Shown one piece after another: positions 36,050 through 45,992 of a stretch of 56,084 nt of DNA. The stretch's first letter is position 1, and the number at the start of each line of letters is the position of its first letter. The notes beneath the pieces were generated by a model, which did not search any database, was not told where the DNA came from, and worked only from the letters and a program-made list of their open reading frames with translations. Both the position numbers and the translations under genes were made by a program. The stretch comes from Thermoplasmata archaeon (GTDB taxonomy: Archaea; Thermoplasmatota; E2; DHVEG-1): assembly GCA_020054495.1 (NCBI GenBank), contig JAHWGK010000011.1, forward strand, positions 1 to 56,084, written 5' to 3'.

Positions 36050-39000
36050 TTATTTTTTTGTATAGACTTTTTTTGGCCACTTTTTTTTCCTAATAAAATC
36101 AATAACACCTGTAGCTATTAAAATCAAAGCTGAAAAAATACATAGATAAAAACCACTTCCTAATCCCCAAGTAGATGACATAGAAACAGTTTCGCCATTT
36201 GGTATTAAAACGTTTAGTGTTCCTTCACCATTTAAACTACCAAGACTAATTTCACATATTTTTGACATTCCAAATGAAAACGCAAGAGCTACTAAAGTTA
36301 AAAATATAATACTGGCAGATATTAGAACTATAAAAAATCGTCTTTTTAATAGAATGTTAGGAATAAAACTAACTCCTAATAAAATAATACCTGAATATAC
36401 AATAAAAAGCAATATGCTAACGAAATCTGTGAACATCTCTGGTAATGTAGCAAGCTCTAGATGTGTTTCATCTTCATAGGTAATACTTTCTATCATTGTC
36501 TGAGGAACAATAAACATTTCAGAACTTTTTTCAGCCACAGGGCTATCACTATGTGCATTTAGAGCCCACCAAGGCTGAAACAATGAAAGAATTACTAGAG
36601 ATATCGCTAGCAATTTTAAGAATGTATTCAATGAGAACTTTTTAAATAAAAATAATACAATGATTTCTATGATGAATACTAAAACTAAACCCGTAATCAA
36701 CCCGGGAAGGATTGATTCTAACTTTGTGACGATGTTTATGTTTTTATCGTTGGTGAGTTCAACAACTTTAGCTCCAACTATTTTACCATTTGTATAAACA
36801 TTAACAGTATATTTACCCGGTGGTAAAGCAACAACTTCATCAGGAGAAATGGATTCAAATATTGTTTTACCCGCTCTTAAGATATCTAATTTTAGATCAT
36901 CATCATGAATTAGATTCCCACGGGAATCAAATAATTTTGCTCCTAAATTAAAGTCTGCCGAAAAGTTAATGCTTGCAGAATCTCCATCATCTGGTAAATC
37001 AATAAACATTTCATCTGAAAATCTACCATATGAAATAGACAATTTATATCTTGCAGGCAGTAAATTTTTGAATATATATTCGCCAGTTTTAATTTCTTCA
37101 GGAATCAATTCAATGGGATTATCCATTTCAGAGCTTGTTAAAAATGGTCTTACATTAACTCCTGGAGTAAAACCTAATTTATCCTTTACATTTATTGTTA
37201 AATCAAAGAGATCTAGATTTATGTCGACTTTTTTTCTCTGCATTGTTATTTCTTTATTATAAATATTAAAACCTTTGTAATGAGCGTTTAAAACATAATA
37301 TGGCTCAAAAAATTTAAAATTTACACTCATTACAATATCGTTGTCATCGTTTGTTATATTTCTTAAAAATAACGTGTCATTCCTTGTAAGAGTTAACTCT
37401 ATATTTTTTATTCTTTGCCCTTCTTGATCTTTAGCGATTATTCGAATATTTTTTTGCCATGTGCAATAAACATTGATCGTTTTATCTTCTTCTATTTCAA
37501 CAGCTTGCATTCCGATAATTCTTTTATCACGACCTCCAATTATTCTATATACCTTTACTATATAATTGCCCGCTGCAAGTTTAGGGAACTTTATTTTAGG
37601 TAACGCAAATAATGGTTTGGTAACAGAACCTATAGAAATTAATTCACCATCCTGATAAAGTTCACCCCATATTTTTGAAATAGTGAATCCAGAGATATTA
37701 ATAAAAGATAAAGAAGAAAATAGTCTAGCAGTTGCCCGAGGAATAACAGTTAGTGTATAAATGTTTTTGTCATCCTCAGGTGAGCCGTCTCCATCATTTT
37801 GACGATACTTAACAAGAGCTCTGAAATATTCTCCTTCTAAAATTATATCATTATAGCCTCCTTCTAAGGATGTAAAAAGCTCTACGTCAAACTCTACAAC
37901 AAGATCATCAGCTATAGTTAAATCATGATTACTGCCTTTTTCGTATGAGTTTCTACCGAACATAACAGCAGCATAATCAATTTCAGCTCCAAGAACATCT
38001 AAATATTCTTTTACTCCGGCTTTTACTTGAATTCCATCTCGCTCATTTTTTCCATATTTAACTATGTCTTTATTTGATGAAAAAAGAATTCCAAATGCTT
38101 TGCCGTTTTCCCCTTCATCATAGGAAATCCAAGCATCTTCACCAAGATCACAGTCATCGGTATATGGTATTATCCACTCCCGTTCTTTACTTTCTGGGTC
38201 AGGATTCATTTTATATTCCTTGATTTGATTGTTTTCCCCATATACATGTAGGTATGGTAATATTTCTCCAAAGCGCATTCCTCTTATTCTTGCACTTCTT
38301 GATTTATACGAAGCCAATCCACCAAATGCACCATCCACATTCTCTTGACCTTTTACTATTCCTGCTTCTAGCACCTCATGTTTGACTCTGACAGAAATTC
38401 GTTTATTCTCGGTTGGGCAGTAATAATATTTGTAGATATTTGTCGTCCGCAGTTCTTTTCCACTAGATTCACTAACAATACCAAATTCAACCATTAAGTT
38501 TCCATCAATGCGAATTTCTTTTGAAACAAGGGATTGATCTGAAGAGGTTTGATCTTCATCATTAACGCCAATATTGTACGCAAAAGCTAAAGAAGCTATG
38601 TTTTCAGAATTTGATATATCAAATTCTTTTGTTTCAGGTTTCATTGCCATAATAGCTTGAGAAAAATGTCTGTTAATAACGCTACCTTTTTGCCCAATTA
38701 CATAAACACAATATCCCTCTTCATCAATTCTATAATAATCTCCTTCGATTGCAATACCAGATATGGGTTCATAATAATAATATGCATCTTCAATATTTAC
38801 ATGATCAAAATAATTTGGGGAGGATTTTTCAACATCATCATAGTATACAAAATATCGCTCCTCTCCATCTGCGGACTCGGGTACAAGAAAAACTAAACCA
38901 CATTTATTGATATGATGTGGATCTTTAAATTCCAGATCATAAATTTGCGATTCAAGCTTATGCCATCTATTTCCATCCCAAAAACAAACTCTCACTGAAT

Positions 39001-39235
39001 GCTCATTTTCATTTTTAGCCCAGCATGGATTGGTAAATTCTATATGTATGTCAATTGGTTGAAATTTTGCATGCGGCTTATCAGTTGATATTGGTAATAT
39101 TATCTCTTGCTTATATGACCATTCTCTGTTCCATTCTGGAAGCGAGCTATCTTCTGATGAAACAGATATAGTTAACACTGGAGAAATAATCAGTACCAGG
39201 ATGAGGTAGACTACCCAAAGCATTTTAGTCTGCAT
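36050..39235 (-). CDS. Large exported membrane protein with DUF2341-like start and Ig-like repeats
   Basis: A 1061-residue protein: signal peptide (LWVVYLILVLIISPVLTI), then a DUF2341-like beginning (WNREWSYKQEIILPI, ERYFVYYDD) and a long beta-rich ectodomain. At least three carboxypeptidase-regulatory or Ig-like repeats follow (about residues 590-830; for example GKYTVNVYTNGKIVGAKVVE). The C-terminus has about five membrane helices with a large outside loop. It therefore ends in the membrane and lacks the shared C-terminal tail found on the soluble exported proteins. GGGGGAC precedes the ATG. The function is unknown; cell-surface scaffolding or binding is inferred. Confidence 0.65.
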   Translation of the reverse strand: MQTKMLWVVYLILVLIISPVLTISVSSEDSSLPEWNREWSYKQEIILPISTDKPHAKFQPIDIHIEFTNPCWAKNENEHSVRVCFWDGNRWHKLESQIYDLEFKDPHHINKCGLVFLVPESADGEERYFVYYDDVEKSSPNYFDHVNIEDAYYYYEPISGIAIEGDYYRIDEEGYCVYVIGQKGSVINRHFSQAIMAMKPETKEFDISNSENIASLAFAYNIGVNDEDQTSSDQSLVSKEIRIDGNLMVEFGIVSESSGKELRTTNIYKYYYCPTENKRISVRVKHEVLEAGIVKGQENVDGAFGGLASYKSRSARIRGMRFGEILPYLHVYGENNQIKEYKMNPDPESKEREWIIPYTDDCDLGEDAWISYDEGENGKAFGILFSSNKDIVKYGKNERDGIQVKAGVKEYLDVLGAEIDYAAVMFGRNSYEKGSNHDLTIADDLVVEFDVELFTSLEGGYNDIILEGEYFRALVKYRQNDGDGSPEDDKNIYTLTVIPRATARLFSSLSFINISGFTISKIWGELYQDGELISIGSVTKPLFALPKIKFPKLAAGNYIVKVYRIIGGRDKRIIGMQAVEIEEDKTINVYCTWQKNIRIIAKDQEGQRIKNIELTLTRNDTLFLRNITNDDNDIVMSVNFKFFEPYYVLNAHYKGFNIYNKEITMQRKKVDINLDLFDLTINVKDKLGFTPGVNVRPFLTSSEMDNPIELIPEEIKTGEYIFKNLLPARYKLSISYGRFSDEMFIDLPDDGDSASINFSADFNLGAKLFDSRGNLIHDDDLKLDILRAGKTIFESISPDEVVALPPGKYTVNVYTNGKIVGAKVVELTNDKNINIVTKLESILPGLITGLVLVFIIEIIVLFLFKKFSLNTFLKLLAISLVILSLFQPWWALNAHSDSPVAEKSSEMFIVPQTMIESITYEDETHLELATLPEMFTDFVSILLFIVYSGIILLGVSFIPNILLKRRFFIVLISASIIFLTLVALAFSFGMSKICEISLGSLNGEGTLNVLIPNGETVSMSSTWGLGSGFYLCIFSALILIATGVIDFIRKKKWPKKVYTKK

Positions 39236-39382
39236 TTGTCCCCCATGTTTATTAATTAAACCTTACTATTATAATATATAAATATTTTATGGTACAAGCG
39301 CTTCCTTAATCAATAATAATCAAAACAAAATTTTATATATTATCTTTTTAATTTTATTTTGATTTATAATGGGTGAACAAAT

Positions 39383-40216
39383 GTGAATAAAAAAATTGCT
39401 ATTATCTTAATATCTTTGCTATTTACATCAATACTATTATATGGTTGTTTAGAAGAAACAAAACCAATAGATAAAGATTTAAGCTTTCCAACTAATCTAA
39501 ACCCTATAGGTGTAATCTTTTCTCCTGAAAAAGCCTATTTTGGTGAAACAATAGTATTTGATGGCTCAGGATCTTATGATTCAGATGGCGAAATTGTATT
39601 ATATAATTGGGATTTTGGAGATGATGAAACAGCAGAAGGAGCAATAGTAAAACATACCTATAAATTTGAAAATAACTTCACCATTGATTATCCTCTTATA
39701 TATACAATTAATTTGTTTATAAAAGATGATGGCGGATCTCTAACGGCTTTAAAACAACAAATAAAGGTTTATCCTAGAGAATATAAATTCTATTTGAGTT
39801 CTCAAAAATTGACAATAGAAAAACCCGATTCAGATTATGATAAAATTAGAGGTTCAGGATTGCTAAAGGTAGGCTCTCCTCAGGAGCTAACATATACTCT
39901 AGATAGTTTCATAATAGTAAAAAAATGTACATGGAATGCTACTGTGTATTTAGAAAAACCACTTTTTACATGGGCTAATAAAATGTCAATTATTTTATAT
40001 GACAATGAAGGCAATGAAATAGTAAAGAAAGATGAAAGATTAGGGCCTAGTAATTTATGGATGGAAAAAACAGTTCAAATAAAAGGAATATTTGATAAAG
40101 AAGAGGAATTTAAAACTATAAAAATTTTGGTTAATGGCTTTTCATTTAGAAAAACAATAAGCATAATGTATGGTGGAGAAAAACCAAGTAATATTTGTTT
40201 TGATTTCACTACTTAA
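39383..40216 (+). CDS. Lipoprotein with PKD domain
   Basis: A 277-residue exported protein. The signal peptide ends in a lipobox-like LLYGC, so Cys22 is a likely lipidation site. A PKD domain follows (about residues 40-130: AYFGETIVFDGSGSYDSDGE, NWDFGDDETAEG). The rest is beta-rich and unknown. The start is GTG at 39383, with GGTG upstream. It is divergent from the large membrane protein at 36050-39235 and may share its promoter region. An extracellular binding role is inferred. Confidence 0.75.
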   Translation: MNKKIAIILISLLFTSILLYGCLEETKPIDKDLSFPTNLNPIGVIFSPEKAYFGETIVFDGSGSYDSDGEIVLYNWDFGDDETAEGAIVKHTYKFENNFTIDYPLIYTINLFIKDDGGSLTALKQQIKVYPREYKFYLSSQKLTIEKPDSDYDKIRGSGLLKVGSPQELTYTLDSFIIVKKCTWNATVYLEKPLFTWANKMSIILYDNEGNEIVKKDERLGPSNLWMEKTVQIKGIFDKEEEFKTIKILVNGFSFRKTISIMYGGEKPSNICFDFTT

Positions 40217-40278
40217 CATCACTGAAGAATAATTTTAATATACAAATGTTTATTATTGCAAGATTACTGGTGTAATAT

Positions 40279-40788
40279 ATGGATGCGATGGAAGCTATTT
40301 TAACAAGAAGAAGCGTTCGTAAATATAACAAAAAACAATTATCTGATAAAATCGTTAAAGAGTTATTGGAAGCTGCAATGAGTGCACCATCTGCAGGTAA
40401 CGAGCAACCTTGGCATTTTATAATAATAGATAAACCACAAATACTTAGCAAGATCCAAACATTTCATAATCATGCTAAAATGCTCAAAGATGCTTCAATT
40501 ACTATACTTGTTTGTGGTGATTTAAATTTAGACAATCATAACGGCATGTGGATTCAAGATTGTTCTGCAGCTACTGAAAATATTCTGATTGCAGTACGAG
40601 CAAAAGGATTAGGTGCTGTTTGGTTAGGCATATACCCTCGAGAAGAGCGAATTATGGGGCTGAGAAAACTTTTGAATATCCCTAATAATGTTATGCCATT
40701 TTCTTTGATTTCTATTGGACACCCTGCTGAAAAACAGGGTATAGTAGATCGATATAATCCTTCAAGGATACACAAAAATAAATGGTAA
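40279..40788 (+). CDS. Nitroreductase-family FMN oxidoreductase
   Basis: A 169-residue short nitroreductase. Family signatures are ILTRRSVRKYNKKQLSDKIV at the N-terminus, the FMN-binding SAPSAGNEQPWHFIII and GLGAVWLGIYPREER. Such enzymes reduce quinones or nitro compounds with NAD(P)H; the physiological substrate is not evident. The C-terminal RYNPSRIHKNKW is the usual end of this subfamily. It is convergent with the yjbQ-like gene 16 bp away. Confidence 0.92.
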   Translation: MDAMEAILTRRSVRKYNKKQLSDKIVKELLEAAMSAPSAGNEQPWHFIIIDKPQILSKIQTFHNHAKMLKDASITILVCGDLNLDNHNGMWIQDCSAATENILIAVRAKGLGAVWLGIYPREERIMGLRKLLNIPNNVMPFSLISIGHPAEKQGIVDRYNPSRIHKNKW

Positions 40789-40803
40789 ACTATTTTTGAA
40801 AAT

Positions 40804-41223
40804 TTATTCTCCTACTATTTGAACGATAATATTCCTGTTTCGTGGTCTTGTATCAAATTCTACAAAAACAATTTGTTGCCATGTACCATGCAATAACCTT
40901 CCATTTTTTATTGGAATTGTAACACTTGGCCCCATCAGACTTGATCGTACATGGGAATGTCCATTATCATCATGCCAGGTTTCATGATGATCATAATGTT
41001 CCCCCTTAGGAGCAATTTTTTGAAGAGCTCTTGGAAGATCTTTCATAAGACCTGGTTCATATTCGATAGTTGTAATAGTACCAGTAGAACCTGGAACAAA
41101 AACACATGTAATCCCATCTTTTATTTTTGATTTATTAACAATATTTTGAATATCACTAGTAATATCAATTATGTCTACCTCGCCATTTGTTTCAACATTT
41201 ACTTCTTCATAATACACGCTCAT
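40804..41223 (-). CDS. YjbQ-like (UPF0047) protein
   Basis: A 139-residue protein of the UPF0047/YjbQ family. Diagnostic parts are CVFVPGSTGTITTIEYEPG, the conserved histidines around HYDHHETWHDDNGHSHV and the end GTWQQIVFVEFDTRPRNR. The family has been linked to thiamine-phosphate synthase activity, which is weak evidence for its true role. It follows pyrK by 17 bp and is probably the last gene of a pyrD-pyrK-yjbQ operon. AGGGAA precedes the ATG. Confidence 0.92.
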   Translation of the reverse strand: MSVYYEEVNVETNGEVDIIDITSDIQNIVNKSKIKDGITCVFVPGSTGTITTIEYEPGLMKDLPRALQKIAPKGEHYDHHETWHDDNGHSHVRSSLMGPSVTIPIKNGRLLHGTWQQIVFVEFDTRPRNRNIIVQIVGE

Positions 41224-41240
41224 ATTATTCCCTTTAATAA

Positions 41241-42020
41241 CTAAAATCTAACTTTTCTCCCGGTAGCATCTCTTTTAAAAATACCGAAATCTTCAATATT
41301 TTTTAACGTTATTCCATCAAAAACAGGGCCTTCTACACAAACTCTCAGACCTTTATCTACACAGCATTGTCCACAAATTCCAAAGCCACATTTCATATAT
41401 CTCTCAAGAGACGCTTGAAAATGAATACCGTCACTTATTTCTAATAGTTTTTTCATCATTATTTCTGGTCCACATGTCAAAACAGAGTTAAATTTTTTTT
41501 CTTCTAAGAGTTTTTTTGCAAGGTCTGTTGCAAAGCCTTTGTGTCCTTTAGATCCGTCATCAGTTGATATGTGTACATCTGCACCATATTTTTTAATTCT
41601 ATTTTCAAAAAATAATTCATTTTTATTTTTAACACCAAGAATTACAGTTGAAGATATGTTCTTGCTAATCGCTTCTTTTACAGATGGTGCTATCGTCGCT
41701 ATACCAGTTCCACCACCAACAAAAAGAATTCTTGTTCCATTTACTTTAAAACCATTTCCGTAAGGACCTCTAACTCCAATCTTATCTCCTTTTTTTAATT
41801 CAAACAAAGCTTTTGTTGCGTCTCCAATTCTTTTAAAAGTTATCGCTTTAATGCTGCTGTTAAAATAAGAAGCACTCATTGGTATTTCATCTATTCCTGG
41901 AATCCATATCATAAAAAATTGGCCTGGGATAATTTTTTTAGGGTATTCAAAAAATAATGTTTTAACATCAGAGTTTTCTTTGGTTGTTTCTGTTATTTTT
42001 GTTACTGATGGATAGTTCAT
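41241..42020 (-). CDS. pyrK: Dihydroorotate dehydrogenase electron-transfer subunit
   Basis: A 259-residue PyrK. A ferredoxin-reductase-like FAD domain (KKGDKIGVRGPYGNGFKV) is followed by an NAD-binding fold (RILFVGGGTGIATIAPSVKE). A [2Fe-2S] cluster motif of four cysteines lies near the C-terminus (CGFGICGQCCVDKGLRVC). It passes electrons from dihydroorotate via PyrD to NAD+ or another acceptor. Its start overlaps the pyrD stop (ATGA-type), showing tight coupling. Confidence 0.95.
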   Translation of the reverse strand: MNYPSVTKITETTKENSDVKTLFFEYPKKIIPGQFFMIWIPGIDEIPMSASYFNSSIKAITFKRIGDATKALFELKKGDKIGVRGPYGNGFKVNGTRILFVGGGTGIATIAPSVKEAISKNISSTVILGVKNKNELFFENRIKKYGADVHISTDDGSKGHKGFATDLAKKLLEEKKFNSVLTCGPEIMMKKLLEISDGIHFQASLERYMKCGFGICGQCCVDKGLRVCVEGPVFDGITLKNIEDFGIFKRDATGRKVRF

Positions 42021-42925
42021 ATATGTGCTACTCCAATTAACTCTGATAGATTTTTATGCCCATGATCTTTCATCCATATTTCTAGTTCATCACAGATTTT
42101 TTTGAATATATCTAAACCTCTATAATATATCCCTGATCCAATTTGTATTGCTGAAGCGCCTGCCATAATATATTCCAAAGCATCTTCTCCTGTAGTAATG
42201 CCACCTACACCAATAACAGGAATATCTACATTTTGTGAAATTTCATAAACACAGCGTACCCCAATTGGCTTTATTGCTTTCCCAGAATAACCGCCCACTT
42301 TATTAGATAAAACAGGTATTTTTAGATCAAGGTCAATTTTCATTGCTTTAACTGTATTAATGGCAACTATTCCATCTGCATTCCCGCTCTCAGCAGATTT
42401 TGCTATTTCTGTTACACTTGGTAAATTTGGCGAGATTTTTACAAAAACTGGTATACTTGTTGATTCTTTTACATTATAAGTTATCTCTTTTACTAGTTTT
42501 GGATCTGATCCTATTTCAAGACCATATCCTTTTGCATGAGGACAGCTCATATTCAGTTCAATAGCAGTTACACCAAAAGTTTCCATTTTTTTTGCTAGTT
42601 CAGTAAATTCTTTTGAGTTTGACCCAAAAATACTTCCAATAATTGGAATATTAAATTTTTTTAATTTTTTAATTTCATCACCAAATTTTTCAATACTTGG
42701 GTTTGGTAGACCCATAGCGTTTAGAATTCCGAATTCAAGTTCAACAACAGTTGGGTTTGGATAGCCTTCTCTTGGGTTTAACCCAATGGATTTTGTAACA
42801 ATAGCACCAGCGCCATAATTAAAAATACGCTCCATACTTCCAGCATCTTTATCCATAATGCCTGAAGCTAAAATAGTTGGGTTCCTAAGGTCAAGAGTTG
42901 CTATTCTTGTAGCAAGATTTACCAG
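42017..42925 (-). CDS. pyrD: Dihydroorotate dehydrogenase, catalytic subunit (class 1B)
   Basis: About 302 residues of an FMN barrel. The general base Cys is in LNMSCPHAKG, and the FMN phosphate motifs are GVGGITTGEDA and GASAIQIGSGIYYRG. It catalyses the fourth step of pyrimidine synthesis with PyrK. The first ATG in frame (42856) is the Met of the conserved LASGIM motif and would cut off the first strand. The upstream frame encodes NLATRIATLDLRNPTILASG and has no ATG, GTG or TTG before a stop. A CTG at 42925 with GAGGTG 5 nt upstream is the best available start. The family call is firm; the start is a proposal. Confidence 0.9.
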   Translation of the reverse strand: MVNLATRIATLDLRNPTILASGIMDKDAGSMERIFNYGAGAIVTKSIGLNPREGYPNPTVVELEFGILNAMGLPNPSIEKFGDEIKKLKKFNIPIIGSIFGSNSKEFTELAKKMETFGVTAIELNMSCPHAKGYGLEIGSDPKLVKEITYNVKESTSIPVFVKISPNLPSVTEIAKSAESGNADGIVAINTVKAMKIDLDLKIPVLSNKVGGYSGKAIKPIGVRCVYEISQNVDIPVIGVGGITTGEDALEYIMAGASAIQIGSGIYYRGLDIFKKICDELEIWMKDHGHKNLSELIGVAHI

Positions 42926-43030
42926 GTTAACACCTCATCCGTAAAGTAAGAAGTAGTATATAAATCATTTTTGAAAAATTTTAGCGTAAATTAAATTAAA
43001 GTAACTTCTTTTACTATACTTGAAAATATA

Positions 43031-43918
43031 ATGTATCTAATTACAAAATGGTTTGGTACGTTTATCTGCAATAAAAATAGAATAAAAAACAAAATTCTTT
43101 TCTCTAAAGATGAAAAGGAAATTGTTAAAAAATTACTAAAAATAAATGAAAATAAAATACTCCCTGAAGAAAAAAAGATTGTTAAAAATTTAAAAAAAAT
43201 AATTGTAATCGAAAAAAGATTGCAGAAAATTGGAGAATATAAGCCTTCGGATCCATTTTTTAAAAAAATTGAGATTAAACCCGAGGATTTTGATTATTCT
43301 GAAGATTTACTTCATAAAGCAACTCTACTACTAGCTAAAAATAGAGTCAAAGAAAAATTAGCATCAGAGGATTTACAAGTTATTCAAATGGTTAATGCTT
43401 TAGATGATCTTATACAAACATCTAATTTACTTTCTGAACGGGTAAATTGCTGGTCAGCTATACCTACATCTAAAGAAAAAATACAACCACTTCAAAACGT
43501 GTTTTCCACAGTAAATAATGAGATTAAATCTATGGAAAAACAAATCGATAGCGATATGGAAAAAATCGCTCCCAATATGAGTAAGATTACAGGGCCATTA
43601 ATTAGTGCACGTTTACTTTCTATTGCTGGAGGACTAGAGAAACTTGCTACCATGCCTGCATCTACAATTCAAATATTAGGTGCAGAAAAAGCTTTTTTTA
43701 GATTTAGAAAAGAAGGAGGAAAACCTCCAAAGCATGGAGTAATTTTCCAGAATCCGTATATAAATAGATCTCCACGTGAAATTAGAGGAAAGATTGCAAG
43801 GGTATTAGCAACAAAAATTTCAATTGCTACAAAAGCAGATGCTTTTACTAAAAGAGATATTTCAAAAGATTTAATAAAAGATTTAGATAAAAGAATAAAA
43901 GAAATTAAAAACCTGTAA
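43031..43918 (+). CDS. nop5: Nop5 (NOP56/58 family), C/D box RNP core protein
   Basis: A 295-residue protein. The Nop domain is unmistakable (about residues 170-280: APNMSKITGPLISARLLSIA, GGLEKLATMPASTIQILGAE, KHGVIFQNPYI). A coiled coil occupies the middle and a short N-terminal fibrillarin-binding region precedes it. It scaffolds C/D-guide RNAs, L7Ae and fibrillarin for rRNA 2'-O-methylation. In many archaea the fibrillarin gene follows directly; here trkH does. The N-terminal region is shorter than usual. Confidence 0.93.
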   Translation: MYLITKWFGTFICNKNRIKNKILFSKDEKEIVKKLLKINENKILPEEKKIVKNLKKIIVIEKRLQKIGEYKPSDPFFKKIEIKPEDFDYSEDLLHKATLLLAKNRVKEKLASEDLQVIQMVNALDDLIQTSNLLSERVNCWSAIPTSKEKIQPLQNVFSTVNNEIKSMEKQIDSDMEKIAPNMSKITGPLISARLLSIAGGLEKLATMPASTIQILGAEKAFFRFRKEGGKPPKHGVIFQNPYINRSPREIRGKIARVLATKISIATKADAFTKRDISKDLIKDLDKRIKEIKNL

Positions 43919-43989
43919 AAATATAAGTAGTTGTTGCTTATTGTTTATTGAAATTTAAGTTTGAGCTGGTAAGGAGAGGTTAAAAAGAT

Positions 43990-45483
43990 ATGAACGATAT
44001 TAAAACAGTCTTTAAAAACCTTGGAGGCATATTCATAATTATAGGGTTTGTCACTCTAATTGCCTTACTTGTTCCTCTGTTTGGACCTTCAACATCATAT
44101 GATACAATAGGTCCTATACTCATCACTACTGCGCTTTTTTTTGGATTTGGGCTTCCACTATATTTTTTATTTAAAAACGCAGAGCCTGCTAATTTTAAAA
44201 GTGCAATGATAACAGCTGCTCTAGGATGGCTTTTTATCTCAGCTATTGGTAGTATTCCTTTTTGGCTCATTCCATATGATGGAGTTACTCATATGGCTCC
44301 TCTCTCAGCTTTCTTTGAGTCAATGTCTGGATGGACAGGAACTGGTCTTACAATGGTTGAAAATGAAGAACTATTACCGCATATTTTGCAGTTTTGGCGT
44401 TCTTTAATTCAATGGGTTGGTGGTGTTGGTGTTATTGTTTTAACGCTTAGTATTCTTGCCCGACCTGGAACAGGTTCTTTCGTATTATATAAAGGAGAAG
44501 CTCGTGAGAAAAAAACACATCCGTCTATTGTTTCCACTGTTAGAACAATATGGTGGATATTTTTGCTATATACAGCTATAGGGATTTTTATGCTTATTAT
44601 AATAGGTTCATTAACCCCTAATGGTATGGATCCTTGGCAATCTCTTAATCATGCTATGACTGGGATTGCAACAGGTGGTTTTTCAGTTACAGATGATAGC
44701 ATGACTAGTTTTGGAACAATTAGTCAGATCGCGATTCTTGTTCTCATGGTGGTAGGTGCCATTGCATTTGCTGCTCATTATGATCTTCTAAAAGGTAGAA
44801 TACGAAAGTTTTTATCAGATGTTCAATTTAAAGCATTGCTAGCATTAATAATACTTGGAGTATTAAGTTTAACATTTGTAAATTTACATGAATATGGTAA
44901 TGACATTATTCAGTCGTTAAAATATTCCGGTTTTCAATTTACCTCAGCTATAACTTGTACAGGATTTGCATCTGTAAACACCCTTGGAGATTGGGGTGAA
45001 TCTGCAAAATTGATACTTGCTTTTGCCATGGTCATCGGTGGAGCAGCAGGTTCAACAGCTGGAGGCATCAAACTATTTCGAGCAATATTACTTTATAAAG
45101 GAGCTGGCTGGAGAATAAAACGTGCTATATCTACACCTCGAAGAGTCTTTGTTCATAAACTAGGTGAAAAACCACTATCAAAAGACGACGCAATGGACTT
45201 AATTAATGAAGCTGCAATTATTTCATTTATGTGGGTTATACTACTCTCTATTGGAATAGTAACAATAGCAACAATATTTCCAGAAAAATCATTAGGTGAT
45301 TCAATTTTTGAAGTATGTTCTGCTCAAGGTAACGTTGGTCTTACAACAGGGATAACAACGATTAATATGTCACCAGTTGCAAAAACAATGTTAATTATCA
45401 ATATGTGGATAGGAAGGCTAGAAATAATACCAATCATTGTTCTTATAAAATCAATGTTTGGTATAAAAAGAAACATCTTATAA
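43990..45483 (+). CDS. trkH: TrkH-family K+ uptake channel subunit
   Basis: A 497-residue membrane protein with the four-fold pore-loop architecture of TrkH/KtrB. Selectivity-filter-like segments are SGWTGTGLT, TGIATGGFS, ITCTGFASV and QGNVGLTTG, each with the central Gly; GGAAGSTAGGIKLFRAILL follows the third. It works with a TrkA ring, presumably the trkA gene at 8577-9230. GGAGAGG lies upstream. The gene is convergent with a small coiled-coil protein. Confidence 0.95.
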   Translation: MNDIKTVFKNLGGIFIIIGFVTLIALLVPLFGPSTSYDTIGPILITTALFFGFGLPLYFLFKNAEPANFKSAMITAALGWLFISAIGSIPFWLIPYDGVTHMAPLSAFFESMSGWTGTGLTMVENEELLPHILQFWRSLIQWVGGVGVIVLTLSILARPGTGSFVLYKGEAREKKTHPSIVSTVRTIWWIFLLYTAIGIFMLIIIGSLTPNGMDPWQSLNHAMTGIATGGFSVTDDSMTSFGTISQIAILVLMVVGAIAFAAHYDLLKGRIRKFLSDVQFKALLALIILGVLSLTFVNLHEYGNDIIQSLKYSGFQFTSAITCTGFASVNTLGDWGESAKLILAFAMVIGGAAGSTAGGIKLFRAILLYKGAGWRIKRAISTPRRVFVHKLGEKPLSKDDAMDLINEAAIISFMWVILLSIGIVTIATIFPEKSLGDSIFEVCSAQGNVGLTTGITTINMSPVAKTMLIINMWIGRLEIIPIIVLIKSMFGIKRNIL

Positions 45484-45489
45484 AAAAAT

Positions 45490-45738
45490 TTATTCGTTTT
45501 CTTTTAATATCTGGAATTGTTCATCCTGTAACTTTTTAATGTAAACATCGAGCTGTTGTATAACAGTTAATAACTTAAAAATCTCTTCATCATCTGGAGA
45601 ATGGGGCACTGTATCTTGAGGGTGTGCTTCTTTTTTCTTATGGAATTCAGACTTTTGATATTCACTTTGTAGAATTTCACGTGCATCTTTGAGAGTTCTG
45701 ATTTTTTCGCCAAGTTCACTAAATTTTTCCATATCCAT
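45490..45738 (-). CDS. Small coiled-coil protein, 82 aa
   Basis: Two charged helices (KFSELGEKIRTLKDAREILQ and LLTVIQQLDVYIKKLQDEQF) are joined by a Pro/His-rich linker (AHPQDTVPHSPDDEE). The protein is soluble, with no known family. The first ATG is only 3 nt from GGAGG; the ATG at 45732 has 9-nt spacing and may be the true start. A perfect 8-bp inverted repeat lies upstream (45778-45808). A helical-hairpin adaptor is possible, but nothing specific can be said. Confidence 0.6.
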   Translation of the reverse strand: MDMEKFSELGEKIRTLKDAREILQSEYQKSEFHKKKEAHPQDTVPHSPDDEEIFKLLTVIQQLDVYIKKLQDEQFQILKENE

Positions 45739-45777
45739 TATCCTCCAATCTATGGAACTATCTTTAACGTAATCTAT

Positions 45778-45808
45778 TTTATCCTAAAATACTTTTACTC
45801 AGGATAAA
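45778..45808. promoter_or_regulatory. Inverted repeat TTTATCCT/AGGATAAA
   Basis: Perfect 8-bp arms (45778-45785 and 45801-45808) with a 15-base loop lie 40 bp upstream of the coiled-coil gene and downstream of the HTH gene, both on the minus strand. It may be an operator, or the 3' end of the HTH transcript. Confidence 0.3.
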
Positions 45809-45992
45809 GGCATTTCAAGCCAGTTTTCTTATTTAACTTTCTCTTCAAATTCAATTCAAAAATTAAGTAATTCTCAATAACCCCTAGAATAACAAATTTT
45901 AATTTTCTTAAGAAATATACACAAATATGTCGTTGAAAACCTTCTTAAGATTTACTTCTGATTGTTAATTTTATATTGTTTTAAAAAAAATA

